This document shows positions 53,835 through 63,118 of a DNA stretch of 64,000 nt, piece by piece. The notes beneath the pieces were generated by a model. That model was not told the origin of the DNA, made no database searches, and saw only the letters and a program-made list of their open reading frames with translations. The position numbers and the translations under genes are program-made. Origin of the DNA: Psychrobacter vallis (GTDB lineage: Bacteria > Pseudomonadota > Gammaproteobacteria > Pseudomonadales > Moraxellaceae); assembly GCF_904846715.1 (NCBI RefSeq), contig NZ_CAJHBU010000004.1:124001-188000 (forward strand). Direction: 5' to 3'. The stretch's first letter is position 1; each line of letters starts with the position of its first letter.

Positions 53835-55184
53835 CTACTGGTTGGCTTGTAGCGCACTTTCCAGTTTTGCCAATATTTGCTGTAACTCGTCTTTTGTCAC
53901 ATTGAGCGGTGGTAACAAGCGCAGTACCGTTCCGCCGCGTCCGCCTTTTTCGATGACCAAACCGTGTTTAAAACAGTCCTGCTGAATGCTAGCAGCCACC
54001 ACGCTATCCGCAGGATAACTGCCGTCGGTTTGTTTGGGCAGACTCGGATTTATAATTTCCATACCGATCATCAGGCCTCGACCTCTGATGTGACCAATCC
54101 TTGGGTAGCGTTGCTGTAGAGATTTCAGCTCTGACATAAACCACGCGCCTATGTCAGCGACATAAACGGCCATGTCGTTCTCTTTTAGATACTCAAGGGT
54201 GGCAAGTCCCGTTGCCATCGCCAACTGATTACCACGGAATGTGCCAGAGTGATTGCCTGCTTGCCATACGTCATATTGTTTTTTGATACCCAATACCGCC
54301 ATTGGTAAGCCGCCGCCAATGGCTTTTGACATCACAATCATGTCGGGATCGATATCCGCATATTGATAGGCAAACCAGCGTCCGGTACGGCAAAACCCAG
54401 TCTGCACCTCATCAATGATTAATAAAATATCCAGCTCTTTGGTCACTCGGCGTACCTGCTTTAGCCATTCTATTGGCGCAGGATTGACCCCGCCCTCTCC
54501 CTGAATGACTTCTAAAATGACCGCTGCTGGTTTGACTACCCCGCTTTCTACATCTTTTAGAAAACTTTCAAAGTAAGTAATGTGTGCGCTGACACTTTGC
54601 TCACTAGACAAGCCAAAAGCGCAGCGGTAAGCATTGGGATACGGCAGAAACTGTACTGGGCCCATCAACCCTTCGATGCCTTGTTTGGGGGCAAGATTGC
54701 CAGTCACCGCGAGCGCGCCATGAGTCATACCATGATAACCGCCGCTAAAGCTGACGATGCCTGAACGACCCGTCACTTGCTTGGCCAACTTAATCGCCGC
54801 TTCTACCGCATCGGCACCCGTTGGACCGCAAAACTGCAAGCAATACTCATCGCTACTGGTGGCCAAAAGCGTATATAAAAACTCACTAAATTTGTCTTTT
54901 AATGGCGTGGTGATATCCAAGGTATGCATTGGCAGATTGCTGTCCAAAAGCTGTTTGATGCTCTCAGTGACCACAGGATGATTATGTCCAAGCGCGAGCG
55001 TTCCTGCGCCAGACAGACAATCTATGTATTTATTGCCTTCCACATCGGTAATCCAAGCGCCTGTTGCCGATTGAATCGCAAAAGGCAGTTTGCGCGGATA
55101 ACTGCGAACCTTGGACTCAAACTGCGCTTGGCGATGTAAATAGCATTCGTTATCAGTTTTTTCATCTAAAAAAGACATATACAT
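53835..55184 (-). CDS. dat: Diaminobutyrate--2-oxoglutarate aminotransferase (RhbA-like)
   Basis: 449 residues of the class III aminotransferases: [36 protein letters not shown], the PLP Asp in [20 protein letters not shown], and Lys in [18 protein letters not shown]. It makes L-2,4-diaminobutyrate from aspartate semialdehyde and glutamate. It is the first gene of the long biosynthetic transcript, and a near-perfect Fur box lies 240 bp upstream. Two ATGs two codons apart leave the exact start open (55184 or 55178). Confidence 0.9.
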   Translation of the reverse strand: MYMSFLDEKTDNECYLHRQAQFESKVRSYPRKLPFAIQSATGAWITDVEGNKYIDCLSGAGTLALGHNHPVVTESIKQLLDSNLPMHTLDITTPLKDKFSEFLYTLLATSSDEYCLQFCGPTGADAVEAAIKLAKQVTGRSGIVSFSGGYHGMTHGALAVTGNLAPKQGIEGLMGPVQFLPYPNAYRCAFGLSSEQSVSAHITYFESFLKDVESGVVKPAAVILEVIQGEGGVNPAPIEWLKQVRRVTKELDILLIIDEVQTGFCRTGRWFAYQYADIDPDMIVMSKAIGGGLPMAVLGIKKQYDVWQAGNHSGTFRGNQLAMATGLATLEYLKENDMAVYVADIGAWFMSELKSLQQRYPRIGHIRGRGLMIGMEIINPSLPKQTDGSYPADSVVAASIQQDCFKHGLVIEKGGRGGTVLRLLPPLNVTKDELQQILAKLESALQANQ

Positions 55185-55262
55185 AGTATCGAACCTTATT
55201 TGCTATTCTTCACTTCACCTTGAAAACAAGTTTTAAAGAAAGCTTGAGAAAATAGTCGGCTG

Positions 55263-55366
55263 ATACCAAACCCAAAAATCAAAGTAGCGAGGAAAACGAG
55301 TAAAAATACTAATCATAGTAGGCTAAACAAGTTTGCCGCGACTCAGTGTATTTTTGGTTTTGGTAT
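55263..55366. repeat. 104-bp inverted-repeat element before dat
   Basis: ATACCAAACCCAAAAAT (55263-55279) and ATTTTTGGTTTTGGTAT (55350-55366) are inverted repeats with one mismatch in 17. The non-coding inside contains agcgaggaaaacgag, resembling the GCGAGGAAAA of the 50330-50405 element. It lies between the Fur box and the dat start, hence probably in the dat leader RNA. Confidence 0.5.
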
Positions 55367-55423
55367 GCATTTAAAAAACATAGTGTGTTGCACTATAACG
55401 GGCATTAAACATTGAATGATAAT

Positions 55424-55442
55424 ATAAATGATAATCATTATC
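55424..55442. promoter_or_regulatory. Near-perfect Fur box between dat and a plus-strand terminator
   Basis: ATAAATGATAATCATTATC matches the 19-bp Fur consensus at 16 positions (the 7-1-7 core at 13 of 14); a second TGATAAT lies just before it at 55417. It probably represses dat and possibly a transcript running the other way. Confidence 0.8.
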
Positions 55443-55445
55443 GTT

Positions 55446-55618
55446 AATGTGACGTATTATTGACGACCGAGGCTCTACTGTCAACCCCATTTGTTTATTT
55501 TTGAGCAGTTAATTTCGCAACTAGTACAAGATTAAAATTTATGAACGCGCAGACGCAAGCTAATGACCAATAATTACGAGCATAAACCCATGAGTATTAG
55601 TCATTAGCCTGTTTTTTT
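55446..55618 (+). ncRNA. Candidate Fur-controlled small RNA or short leader
   Basis: A stretch of about 170 bases begins next to the strong Fur box and ends in a 14-bp stem followed by seven Ts on the plus strand. No plus-strand protein gene is present. Only a 10-codon frame (ATG at 55541) is found, without a ribosome site. The HNH gene behind it is on the other strand, so the terminator has no coding gene to serve. The 5' end and promoter are not defined, so this is an inference. Confidence 0.3.
55559..55618 (+). terminator. Plus-strand terminator-like hairpin
   Basis: GCTAATGACCAATA (55559-55572) pairs with TATTAGTCATTAGC (55595-55608), one mismatch, 22-base loop, then seven Ts at 55612-55618. 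The T-run exists only on the plus strand. Confidence 0.6.
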
Positions 55619-55710
55619 AATGCAGGAAATTATTGACTGACAGCAAATAACTAGCTGTATTTAGCACCGAATGAGCAAAATCAGAGTTTTTAAACTTTTC
55701 AAAGCGCTTG

Positions 55711-56394
55711 TTAATCCTTTAAATTCTTAAGCTTCATCCGTAACTCATCAACCGATAACGGTGGTGATTTGGTATGCAACATAGCATGGCAATTAGGGCA
55801 AACTGGAACAAGATCTTTAGTCGGATTGAGCTCATATGTTTTTGCAATGCCAGCTAGTGGCTTAATATGATGAACATGAATAAACTCTTTACCTATTTCC
55901 CCATAAGCTTCAAAAAATGAGAAGTTACAAACCTTGCAACGGTAGCCATGCTTTTTTAAACATTCAGCCCTTGCTTGCGGATTACGTTCATACACATTAA
56001 CTGTCACATATTTTTTTGCACCCTCTGTAAATATGCTTTCATCATCTATCTCACCTAGAAAATTATCCTGGGGAGAAATATCTTTACGCCATGCGTAATG
56101 AGGAACAGTAGATAGCCTGCGTTCAGCTTCTTGAAGTTCAGCTTGGGAGAACAAATTTCGATACTCCGGCTTCAATACAGAAGACTCCATTGATAGTTCT
56201 GGGCGTCCAGCTTCGATCAGTTTTTGAAAGCCTCCTTGTTCAGCACCCACTTTTGATAAAGCTTTTTTTGCATGATTCACAGCCCCATTCTGCCTCACAG
56301 AACGAAGATAATAATTAGCCCAATAACCAGTTGCTTTTCCTACTACCGAATAAAGCTCTTCTAATTCTGACTGAAGTTTTTCTATGTTATTCAT
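55711..56394 (-). CDS. HNH endonuclease domain protein
   Basis: 227 residues. The C-terminal HNH nuclease domain (about 140-215) shows the zinc Cys pairs and the betabeta-alpha-Me core: GYRCKVCNFSFFEAYG, FIHVHHIKPLAG and LVPVCPNCHAMLH. This arrangement is that of McrA-like HNH proteins that cut modified or foreign DNA. The N-terminal 130 residues are unrecognised and may bind DNA. No methyltransferase or other defence gene adjoins, and it sits as an orphan between the siderophore biosynthesis and uptake genes. It is probably an acquired defence gene; specificity unknown. Confidence 0.82.
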   Translation of the reverse strand: MNNIEKLQSELEELYSVVGKATGYWANYYLRSVRQNGAVNHAKKALSKVGAEQGGFQKLIEAGRPELSMESSVLKPEYRNLFSQAELQEAERRLSTVPHYAWRKDISPQDNFLGEIDDESIFTEGAKKYVTVNVYERNPQARAECLKKHGYRCKVCNFSFFEAYGEIGKEFIHVHHIKPLAGIAKTYELNPTKDLVPVCPNCHAMLHTKSPPLSVDELRMKLKNLKD

Positions 56395-56676
56395 TATTTA
56401 CTCGTAAGGATTGATGCCAAAGCTCAGGTGCCTCCGGAGAAGCCGTAAGCTGAAAAGGTAATGATTAGGCTACCAAATGACTTTTAAACGCTTTGTCGAT
56501 ACTAAACGAGACTATAACAGCAATATCTCTAATACCACAGACTCTAACAGCCATTAGCCGTATTTTTTATTCTAGAGTGACATCCTTATTGAATAGAAGA
56601 AAGACTAATAAAAAACTCTGATGAGGATTAATTCATTTGTTTATTAACATCCTACGCTTATTGTTACTACAAAAAA
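56395..56676. other. Intergenic region HNH/fhuB
   Basis: 282 bp between two minus-strand genes. No element, frame or strong hairpin was recognised. Confidence 0.4.
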
Positions 56677-58860
56677 CTATCGACTCACAGCGACGGGTAC
56701 TTTACGAATCAACCATAAGAAATACGCGCCGCCAATAATGGCTGCAATCGTGCCCGCAGGTAACTCATAAGGGAAAATAACATAGCGTCCAATCCAATCT
56801 GCCAGCACCATAACGCCTGCACCCAACAAAGCCGCTACAGGCAACTGACGCTCAAGCCGCACCGCGCCAAGAGAGGTTGCCAAATGCGGCACCATCAAGC
56901 CTATAAAGCTCAGTGGCCCGACGGCAAGCGTGCTGGCGGTGCTCAGTGCAGCCACCAGTGCCAATAGCGCAATCGTGACTGGCGTGACTGCCACACCTAG
57001 ATTACGAGCGACACCTGTACCCAAACCAAGGACACGCAAAGGTTTGATAAGCAGTAAGCTGAGTGTCAATAAGACAAGCGCAATACCCATGAGATACCAC
57101 ACAGTACTAGGCTGAGCGCTATAAGTCGTGCCTGATAACCAGCTAAGCATCGCCTCTAAACGCGGATCGCCAGACAGCTTGACCATATGCATCACCCCAT
57201 CCATCATGGCAGCAATGCCAATACCGACTAGTAATAGATAACCCGAACTTACCCTGCGCGCCAGCCAAACGATCAATAACAACACCGCTATCGCCCCAGA
57301 CAATCCTGACATCAACAACGTGCCTGAGCCAGCAGACAGCCCCAAACTTGGTAGCAATAAAAACCCCAAGACAACACCAAGCGCTGCCCCAGAACTCACC
57401 CCTAATACCTCTGGACTGGCCATCGGATTGCGGGTGAGCGTTTGCAGTAGGACGCCAGCGACCGCCAGCATAAGACCCGTTGCAGCCGCACTCAGACTGC
57501 GAGGCAGTCGATACTGCTCGGTAATTGCCCAATCCGTGCTCAGCCCCCAACCATTGACATCTTGCACCAAAAGACACGCCAGAATAATCATGACAATGAC
57601 GCCAATGCCCCAGCGCCAAAACGCGATGGGCGTGTGCTTACCTGTCAACATTGGCGTCACGGTTTCTATGCGCTCACGGCGCTGTCGTAAAATCAGCCAA
57701 ATAATAAGTGGTGCGCCAAGAATACCCGTCATCGCCCCTGCTGGGATTTGCATATTCAGCACCGGCTCAAGCAACAAGGCCAAATTGCTGGTCAGCCATA
57801 GCAGTAACGCCCCTAAACCAAAGGCCGCAGCCAAGCGTTTGCTGATTGATGAAATGCCTAAAGCGTTGACTAAGCTAGCAGCACCCAGACCGATAAAGCC
57901 AATTAGACCAACCTCACTGACCACCAAAGCCGTTATAACGGCCACGATAAGCACCACCAAAGCGCGGATACCATTGATAGGTACGCCCAAACGCTTGGCC
58001 TGCATGTCGTCCAAACTCATCAGGGTCAGTGGTTTTAATAACGGCAAGCACACGACTGCCATGACGACCGCCGTTATCGCCAGCATCATACTGGTGTGCC
58101 AGCTGTTCTGTGCCAAAAACCCCGCTGCCCATGACAACATGCCATTGCTACGCTCAGCAAAAAACAACACCAAGACGTTGGCAACGGCAGCGAGTAAAAT
58201 ATTGACCACCAAACCTGCCAATATTAAAATCAAAGGGTTAAATCGGCTGGGCGCTGACAGAGCAAAGACCAGCCCCATACTGATAATCGCCCCGACAAAG
58301 GCCACATAAATACCGCCATAAATCGCTAAGCTTGGCACAAACAAGGTCACGATTAGCATGGCCAACTGTGCGCCCACGCCCACACCCAAAGTGGTGTCTG
58401 AAGCCAAAGGGTTTTTGACCAATTGCTGTAGCAATATACTGACCACGCCCAGCAAACCCCCTGCCAATAGCGCCACCACACTGGTCGCTACCACATGCAG
58501 CTGCGTCGCCATGCTGGCAATATCCAACTGCGCGCTTGAGAGAAACAAATCCCCAATAGGCCGCGTCCACTCTTGATTGATTAATGCCCAGCTGCTCCAC
58601 AAGCACAAGCTTACAAGGACAATAAACGTTGCCCATAATTGCCATGACGTAGCCGCGAGACGAGTGCTTTGTTGTTGAGGTGCGTTCGGTGATGGACTAG
58701 GTAGATTTTGCGTTGGCGCAGCGGGTTGCTTTGAGGTATCGAGCGACTGAGAAGAAGAAAGTGACGTCATAAGCTTGGCATCATTGGTTATGTTATTGGC
58801 AGGTGTGTGATGGGGCTGATTGGTGTTAGCATTGGTATTAACATTAATGTTAGCGGTCAT
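56677..58860 (-). CDS. fhuB: Ferric-hydroxamate ABC importer permease, fused two-domain FhuB
   Basis: 727 residues consisting of two FecCD-type permease halves in one chain, about 20 transmembrane segments: half one with NPLASDTTLGVGVGAQLAML and SEVGLIGFIGLGAASLVNAL, half two with NPMASPEVLGVSSGAALGVV and VGPLSFIGLMVPHLATSLG. This fused form is the FhuB type of hydroxamate importers. A polar Asn/Thr/Pro-rich N-terminal extension of about 70 residues precedes the first helix. The start overlaps the fhuD stop by 4 bp (ATGA), so the genes are coupled. Confidence 0.9.
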   Translation of the reverse strand: MTANINVNTNANTNQPHHTPANNITNDAKLMTSLSSSQSLDTSKQPAAPTQNLPSPSPNAPQQQSTRLAATSWQLWATFIVLVSLCLWSSWALINQEWTRPIGDLFLSSAQLDIASMATQLHVVATSVVALLAGGLLGVVSILLQQLVKNPLASDTTLGVGVGAQLAMLIVTLFVPSLAIYGGIYVAFVGAIISMGLVFALSAPSRFNPLILILAGLVVNILLAAVANVLVLFFAERSNGMLSWAAGFLAQNSWHTSMMLAITAVVMAVVCLPLLKPLTLMSLDDMQAKRLGVPINGIRALVVLIVAVITALVVSEVGLIGFIGLGAASLVNALGISSISKRLAAAFGLGALLLWLTSNLALLLEPVLNMQIPAGAMTGILGAPLIIWLILRQRRERIETVTPMLTGKHTPIAFWRWGIGVIVMIILACLLVQDVNGWGLSTDWAITEQYRLPRSLSAAATGLMLAVAGVLLQTLTRNPMASPEVLGVSSGAALGVVLGFLLLPSLGLSAGSGTLLMSGLSGAIAVLLLIVWLARRVSSGYLLLVGIGIAAMMDGVMHMVKLSGDPRLEAMLSWLSGTTYSAQPSTVWYLMGIALVLLTLSLLLIKPLRVLGLGTGVARNLGVAVTPVTIALLALVAALSTASTLAVGPLSFIGLMVPHLATSLGAVRLERQLPVAALLGAGVMVLADWIGRYVIFPYELPAGTIAAIIGGAYFLWLIRKVPVAVSR

Positions 58861-59864
58861 GACGCACTCCCGCCTTTTAATTCGACAGTGGATAAATTAT
58901 TTGCCAAGTCGACCAATGATGACATGCCACCATAAATCCATACTGGCGGCATCTCGCCCACACAGCGGTTATTGCCGTAGCTTAAGCGCTCCCAAACCAG
59001 ACTGTCCTTAATCTCAGCTCGGGTGATCGGGCTTAAAGGATCGATGATTAATAAGCAAACATCGTCATCCAATTGCGCCAAGTCGCCCATTCGTATCGGC
59101 ACAAAACCGTAACTATTGCCTTTGCCCAGTACCACAAGCTCTTTTTGCATTTGGGTAAGCGCTGGTTGAAACAAACTGTTGGCGACATACATGCGCATAT
59201 TATTGGCATCAGCAAACTGTACCACGGCGAATTTTTTTATATTTGGATAGCGCTGTTGGAGACGCTCACTGGCGACCTCTATGTCTTTACGGCTTTTTAC
59301 AATATAGTCTTCAGCCAATTTAGGCTCATCAATCAATTTACCTAACTGCCGTGTCGGCTGGGTATAATCCGCCCAAGTCGCGGTATCACCTTTAGCGGCA
59401 AACATAATAGACTCGGCGGGCACGTCCCCATAAAGGCTTCGGGCATGTTCATAAAAAAAGTTATCCACCACCATATCAACGGGCAGCTGGGCGATCAGTT
59501 CAGCATTGGGCTGATAGCGAATACCCAAATCAATCGTTGAAGGCGGCAATTTAGGCGTGCCCACCCATCTGTCCCAAACTCTCATATCGCCTGTTGCAAT
59601 CGGTGGATAGCCCATTGCGGTCAACGTCGCCGCATTGCCCCAGTCGGGAGAAACGATATTGATGTCCACGTTATTTGGGCTGTCTACTTGCGTGGTCTGT
59701 TGCTCAGTCGTTGGCTTATGACAGGCAGTCAGTGCGGTGGCGAGTGCCAACGTTGCGACGATAGGTCGCCACTTTATCTTTACCAAAGCGGTGCCGATAC
59801 GATCAGTTAGTAAAGGTTTTGCGACCCGTTTAGAGTCGATATATTGATACAGGACAGAAAACAT
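58857..59864 (-). CDS. fhuD: Iron-siderophore substrate-binding lipoprotein (FhuD-like)
   Basis: 335 residues of the class III binding-protein fold (NVDINIVSPDWGNAATLTAM, then TPKLPPSTIDLGIRYQPNAE, and DNFFYEHARSLYGDVPAESI). A hydrophobic stretch with lipobox LTAC about 48 residues in suggests a lipoprotein. The 27 residues before it are unusually long for a signal, so translation may start at an internal TTG near 59786; no good ribosome site decides. It delivers hydroxamate siderophores to FhuB. Gene order fhuC-D-B is that of E. coli. Confidence 0.85.
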   Translation of the reverse strand: MFSVLYQYIDSKRVAKPLLTDRIGTALVKIKWRPIVATLALATALTACHKPTTEQQTTQVDSPNNVDINIVSPDWGNAATLTAMGYPPIATGDMRVWDRWVGTPKLPPSTIDLGIRYQPNAELIAQLPVDMVVDNFFYEHARSLYGDVPAESIMFAAKGDTATWADYTQPTRQLGKLIDEPKLAEDYIVKSRKDIEVASERLQQRYPNIKKFAVVQFADANNMRMYVANSLFQPALTQMQKELVVLGKGNSYGFVPIRMGDLAQLDDDVCLLIIDPLSPITRAEIKDSLVWERLSYGNNRCVGEMPPVWIYGGMSSLVDLANNLSTVELKGGSAS

Positions 59865-59932
59865 AGCGGTCTATCTTTTTTAAGCGGATAAGATGAGATA
59901 AGTAAATGAGCAACAATGGGGAAAGCCCGATA

Positions 59933-60709
59933 TCAAGCAACGGCAACCGGTTGTCCGGTTATAGGATGCTGAAGCAACTGCATATCGACGTTAAAGATGT
60001 CACGCAGTATGTCAGGCTGCATGGTGCTTTTGATGTCACCATTATGACAAACACGGCCGTTTTTTAGCGCGATGACTCGATCGGCATACTGCGCTGCCAA
60101 ATTGATATCATGGATAATAATAACCACACTCAACCCCTGCTCATCGACCAAACGACGAATAAGCTGAATAACTTCTAGCTGATAGTGCATATCAAGTGCC
60201 GCTAATGGCTCATCGAGCAACAGATATCGGGTGTCCTGCGCCAGACACATAGCCAGCCAAACTCGGGCACGCTCGCCACCTGAGAGTGTGACCGTAATAC
60301 GGTCAGCGAACGCTTCTGTTTGAGTGATACTCATCGCTTCTGCTACTTTATCTCTGTCAATTTGGCTTGGTTTTTGGAGCCATTTTTGATGAGGATAGCG
60401 TCCCAGCATGACCAATTCACGCACTGTGAACCCAGCGGCGTCCGGTAATTGCTGCGGCAAATAAGCCATTTGCCGAGCCAGCTCCTTACTACTGTAGTCA
60501 CCAATACGGCGCTCATCTAAATTGACGCTACCGCCATTACTCATCATCTCGCCTGCCAACGCTTTAATCAAAGTGGATTTGCCTGAACCGTTATGTCCCA
60601 CCAAGGCTACTAATTCATTGGTATCCATCTCACAGCTCACATTGTCTAGTAAGGTATTTCCTTGACGACTGACGGTCAGTTGATCTGCACGTAACATATA
60701 GGTACTCAT
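59933..60709 (-). CDS. fhuC: Ferric-siderophore ABC importer ATPase (FhuC-like)
   Basis: 258 residues of the FecE/FhuC group: Walker A ALVGHNGSGKSTLIKALAG, signature TLSGGERARVWLAMCLAQD, Walker B LLLDEPLAALDMHYQLEV, then IIHDINLAAQYADRV with the switch His. It is first in the fhuCDB operon. A Fur-like box between its start and the divergent siderophore-interacting protein gene fits iron repression of both. Confidence 0.9.
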   Translation of the reverse strand: MSTYMLRADQLTVSRQGNTLLDNVSCEMDTNELVALVGHNGSGKSTLIKALAGEMMSNGGSVNLDERRIGDYSSKELARQMAYLPQQLPDAAGFTVRELVMLGRYPHQKWLQKPSQIDRDKVAEAMSITQTEAFADRITVTLSGGERARVWLAMCLAQDTRYLLLDEPLAALDMHYQLEVIQLIRRLVDEQGLSVVIIIHDINLAAQYADRVIALKNGRVCHNGDIKSTMQPDILRDIFNVDMQLLQHPITGQPVAVA

Positions 60710-60777
60710 CGTTAATTAAAATCGTGGTCTTTGTATCAAAAAGCCAATAAAAATTGATTTTACTCGTAAACGAGAAT

Positions 60778-60796
60778 AAAAACAATTATCATTAAT
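60778..60796. promoter_or_regulatory. Fur-like box between fhuC and the SIP gene
   Basis: AAAAACAATTATCATTAAT on the plus strand; its complement contains TGATAATTGTTTTTA, 11 of 14 positions of the 7-1-7 pattern with one perfect half. It lies 69 bp before the fhuC start and 51 bp before the SIP start. Confidence 0.5.
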
Positions 60797-60846
60797 GGAG
60801 ATGCCGTTTTTCTCTCCTCCATTCACTGTTGTTCGTGAGTATATAT

Positions 60847-62073
60847 ATGACCCATTCTATCCCCTCTATTGAAAACAAGTCTCCTACTCAAGCAGACTCG
60901 TATACCATCTTAACCTTCCCTGAGATTGCAGATGCCATGGCTCATATCAATGAGGAACATGTCGATGAGCTGCTCGGATTTTTGCAGGTTTTTACGTCCT
61001 TGAAGTCAGATGAGCTGGTTGGGGCAAACGTACAATTGACGGCGGTATATGCAGAAGCAATCGCCCTACAGATACAGTTTGATGACACAAAAAAAACGTC
61101 TACTCAGACACGTGAGCAGACGTTTTTTATTCCATTTATAGCGCCTATCACCCAAATGGAGGAGTTAAACACCCAATATATTTTGCTCAAACAAAAAGCG
61201 GACAAAAAGCTCGGCAAAAAAACCATCAAACTGACCAAACAGCGTTTTGTCGTACAGGACAGCCGCATGATCAGCAAAAACATGCTGCGCCTTATATTAA
61301 CCGTCCCTCACTTAAATGCTATTGGTGATACCTCAAACCATCATCGCTCAAGCTCTGTACCAATCAATGAAGCTGGCTATGCGTATTTATTTGATTTAGA
61401 GCATAACCGCAGCGTGGCAAAAATTCCTAATGAAGGCGCTGATAACAGTATTGATAAAAGTGAGCAGCCTGAACGCGCTCATTGCTATTACACGTTAAGA
61501 AAAGCGTGGCAAACCTCAGATGGCGTGCAAGCGTGGGTCGATGTTTTTTTGCATGGTGACACGTCAGGCGGTAATTGGGCGCGTTCACTACAAGCAGGCG
61601 ATAGCGTGATAAGCAAACGTGAATTCCCTGAAAAGGTTGAGCATTTGCGTGAAGGTCAAGCGTTGCTGATTGCTGATGAAACCTCGATGCCAACTGTTGC
61701 GCGCTTGCTCGAGCTTTGGGACAATCCTCAGCCGCCATTAGTTCTTTGTGTCACAGAAGATGCAGCCGATCAAACATATTTTGATACGGTTACATTAGGC
61801 ACTGATAGCATAAATAATAATGCGGCAAATCAGCAAGACAATCACTTTACGGTATTGCCTTTAGTGACGAATCAAGTCAATGCGGGACGAGCGCTGGCCG
61901 ACTTAATCGATAAGACATTGGCTGATTATTTGACCACACATCCTTTACACATTGATAAGTTTTGGAGCGCTTTAGAAGCAGGTACAGCCAAAGCACTTCG
62001 AGGGCTATTACAACAAAGGCTCGGATTGGCGCGGGCTGACTCGGTTATTAAGGTTTATTGGCGTAAGGATTGA
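60847..62073 (+). CDS. Siderophore-interacting protein with a DUF2470-like N-terminal domain
   Basis: 408 residues from the ATG at 60847 (TTG at 60829 is also in frame). The C-terminal two thirds are a SIP/ViuB-type NAD(P)H flavin ferric reductase: SRMISKNMLRLILTVPHLN, FLHGDTSGGNWARSLQAGDS and LLIADETSMPTVARLLELWD. It releases iron from imported siderophores in the cytoplasm. The N-terminal 90 or so residues (AMAHINEEHVDELLGFLQVF, LTAVYAEAIALQIQFD) resemble DUF2470, seen at the C-terminus of HugZ-type haem proteins. Typical SIPs lack this and are about 250-280 residues. It is divergent from fhuC across a Fur box. Confidence 0.85.
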   Translation: MTHSIPSIENKSPTQADSYTILTFPEIADAMAHINEEHVDELLGFLQVFTSLKSDELVGANVQLTAVYAEAIALQIQFDDTKKTSTQTREQTFFIPFIAPITQMEELNTQYILLKQKADKKLGKKTIKLTKQRFVVQDSRMISKNMLRLILTVPHLNAIGDTSNHHRSSSVPINEAGYAYLFDLEHNRSVAKIPNEGADNSIDKSEQPERAHCYYTLRKAWQTSDGVQAWVDVFLHGDTSGGNWARSLQAGDSVISKREFPEKVEHLREGQALLIADETSMPTVARLLELWDNPQPPLVLCVTEDAADQTYFDTVTLGTDSINNNAANQQDNHFTVLPLVTNQVNAGRALADLIDKTLADYLTTHPLHIDKFWSALEAGTAKALRGLLQQRLGLARADSVIKVYWRKD

Positions 62074-62110
62074 TAGAATAATCGTTGTTTCATTTTTTAT
62101 TTAGGATCAA

Positions 62111-62977
62111 CTATATACAGCTGGCTTCTATGGTTGGCGCTACTAGTGTGCCAAGATTAAACTCGGCGAACTCCGCATGCAGGGTGACCACATCGCCCAT
62201 AATTAATAGTGCAGGCGTAGGCAGATTGGCAGACGCTTGTTGTTCTGCGATATCCTTTAATGTGCCTATAAGTACTTGCTGCGTGGGTAAACTGGCATGA
62301 CTGATGATAGCAAAAGGTGTCTCACTGTCGCGTCCTGCCGCAATCAACCCTTTTGTCATCTCATCCAAACGGTGCAATCCCATATAAAAAACGACCGTCT
62401 GAGTGCTGTCAAGCAATTCGCTATAGTCAGTATTCGGTTCGCCAAGTTTTTTGCAGGCAGTGACAAACTGAACCGATTGGGCATGATCGCGATGCGTCAG
62501 TGGAATACCTGCTCGACTTGCCGCAGCACTGGCAGCGGTGATACCGGGAATTGACTCAAAGTAGATGCCATGACGTACCACTTCTTGTAGCTCTTCGCCG
62601 CCACGCCCAAAGATAAAGGGGTCACCGCCCTTTAGCCTCACCACTGTTTTATTGGCAAGCGCATGTTTGACCAAAAGCTCGTTGATACCCTCTTGCGGTA
62701 ACGCATGATTGGCACGGCGCTTACCGACGAATATTTTTTCGGCAGTGAGCGCACACATATCCAAAATATCTTCAGAGACCAAGCTGTCATACAGTACCAC
62801 ATCAGCACGCTGCATCACTCTCAATGCCTTTAAGGTCAGCAGTTCAGGGTCACCAGATCCTGCACCCACCAAATATACAACTCCTTTCTTATGATAGGCT
62901 TTGGTCGTTTCTGCACAGTTTTGACCCGCTAAGTCGTACGTTGAACGGTTTGACACAAAGGCAGATGAATGCGGCAT
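62111..62977 (-). CDS. cobA: Uroporphyrinogen-III C-methyltransferase
   Basis: 288 residues from the ATG at 62977, which has AGGAG eight bases upstream; the ATG at 63001 has none. Motifs: VYLVGAGSGDPELLTLKALR, RLKGGDPFIFGRGGEEL and GIPLTHRDHAQSVQFVT are the SAM-binding and active-site blocks of the SUMT family. It makes precorrin-2 for siroheme, the cofactor of nitrite and sulfite reductases. It follows the nitrate reductase gene on the same strand, the usual nitrogen-assimilation grouping. There is no fused CysG dehydrogenase/ferrochelatase domain. Confidence 0.9.
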   Translation of the reverse strand: MPHSSAFVSNRSTYDLAGQNCAETTKAYHKKGVVYLVGAGSGDPELLTLKALRVMQRADVVLYDSLVSEDILDMCALTAEKIFVGKRRANHALPQEGINELLVKHALANKTVVRLKGGDPFIFGRGGEELQEVVRHGIYFESIPGITAASAAASRAGIPLTHRDHAQSVQFVTACKKLGEPNTDYSELLDSTQTVVFYMGLHRLDEMTKGLIAAGRDSETPFAIISHASLPTQQVLIGTLKDIAEQQASANLPTPALLIMGDVVTLHAEFAEFNLGTLVAPTIEASCI

Positions 62978-63118
62978 GACGGTAGCTCCTGATGACAACA
63001 TAAATGCAGTAAAGTGGATAACGAAAAGTAAAACCGTTAAAAAACTCAGTCTATGACTGACCCGTGATCAGTTTTACTCTATAAGCTATAGGTTGCAAAC
63101 AGCGTGCCACATGAGCGA

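Noticed and set aside
57320..58309. Long plus-strand open frame (329 codons) opposite fhuB
   Set aside because: It is fully antisense to the clearly coding FhuB permease, rich in Lys/Pro/Thr as expected of a shadow frame, and shows no family motif.
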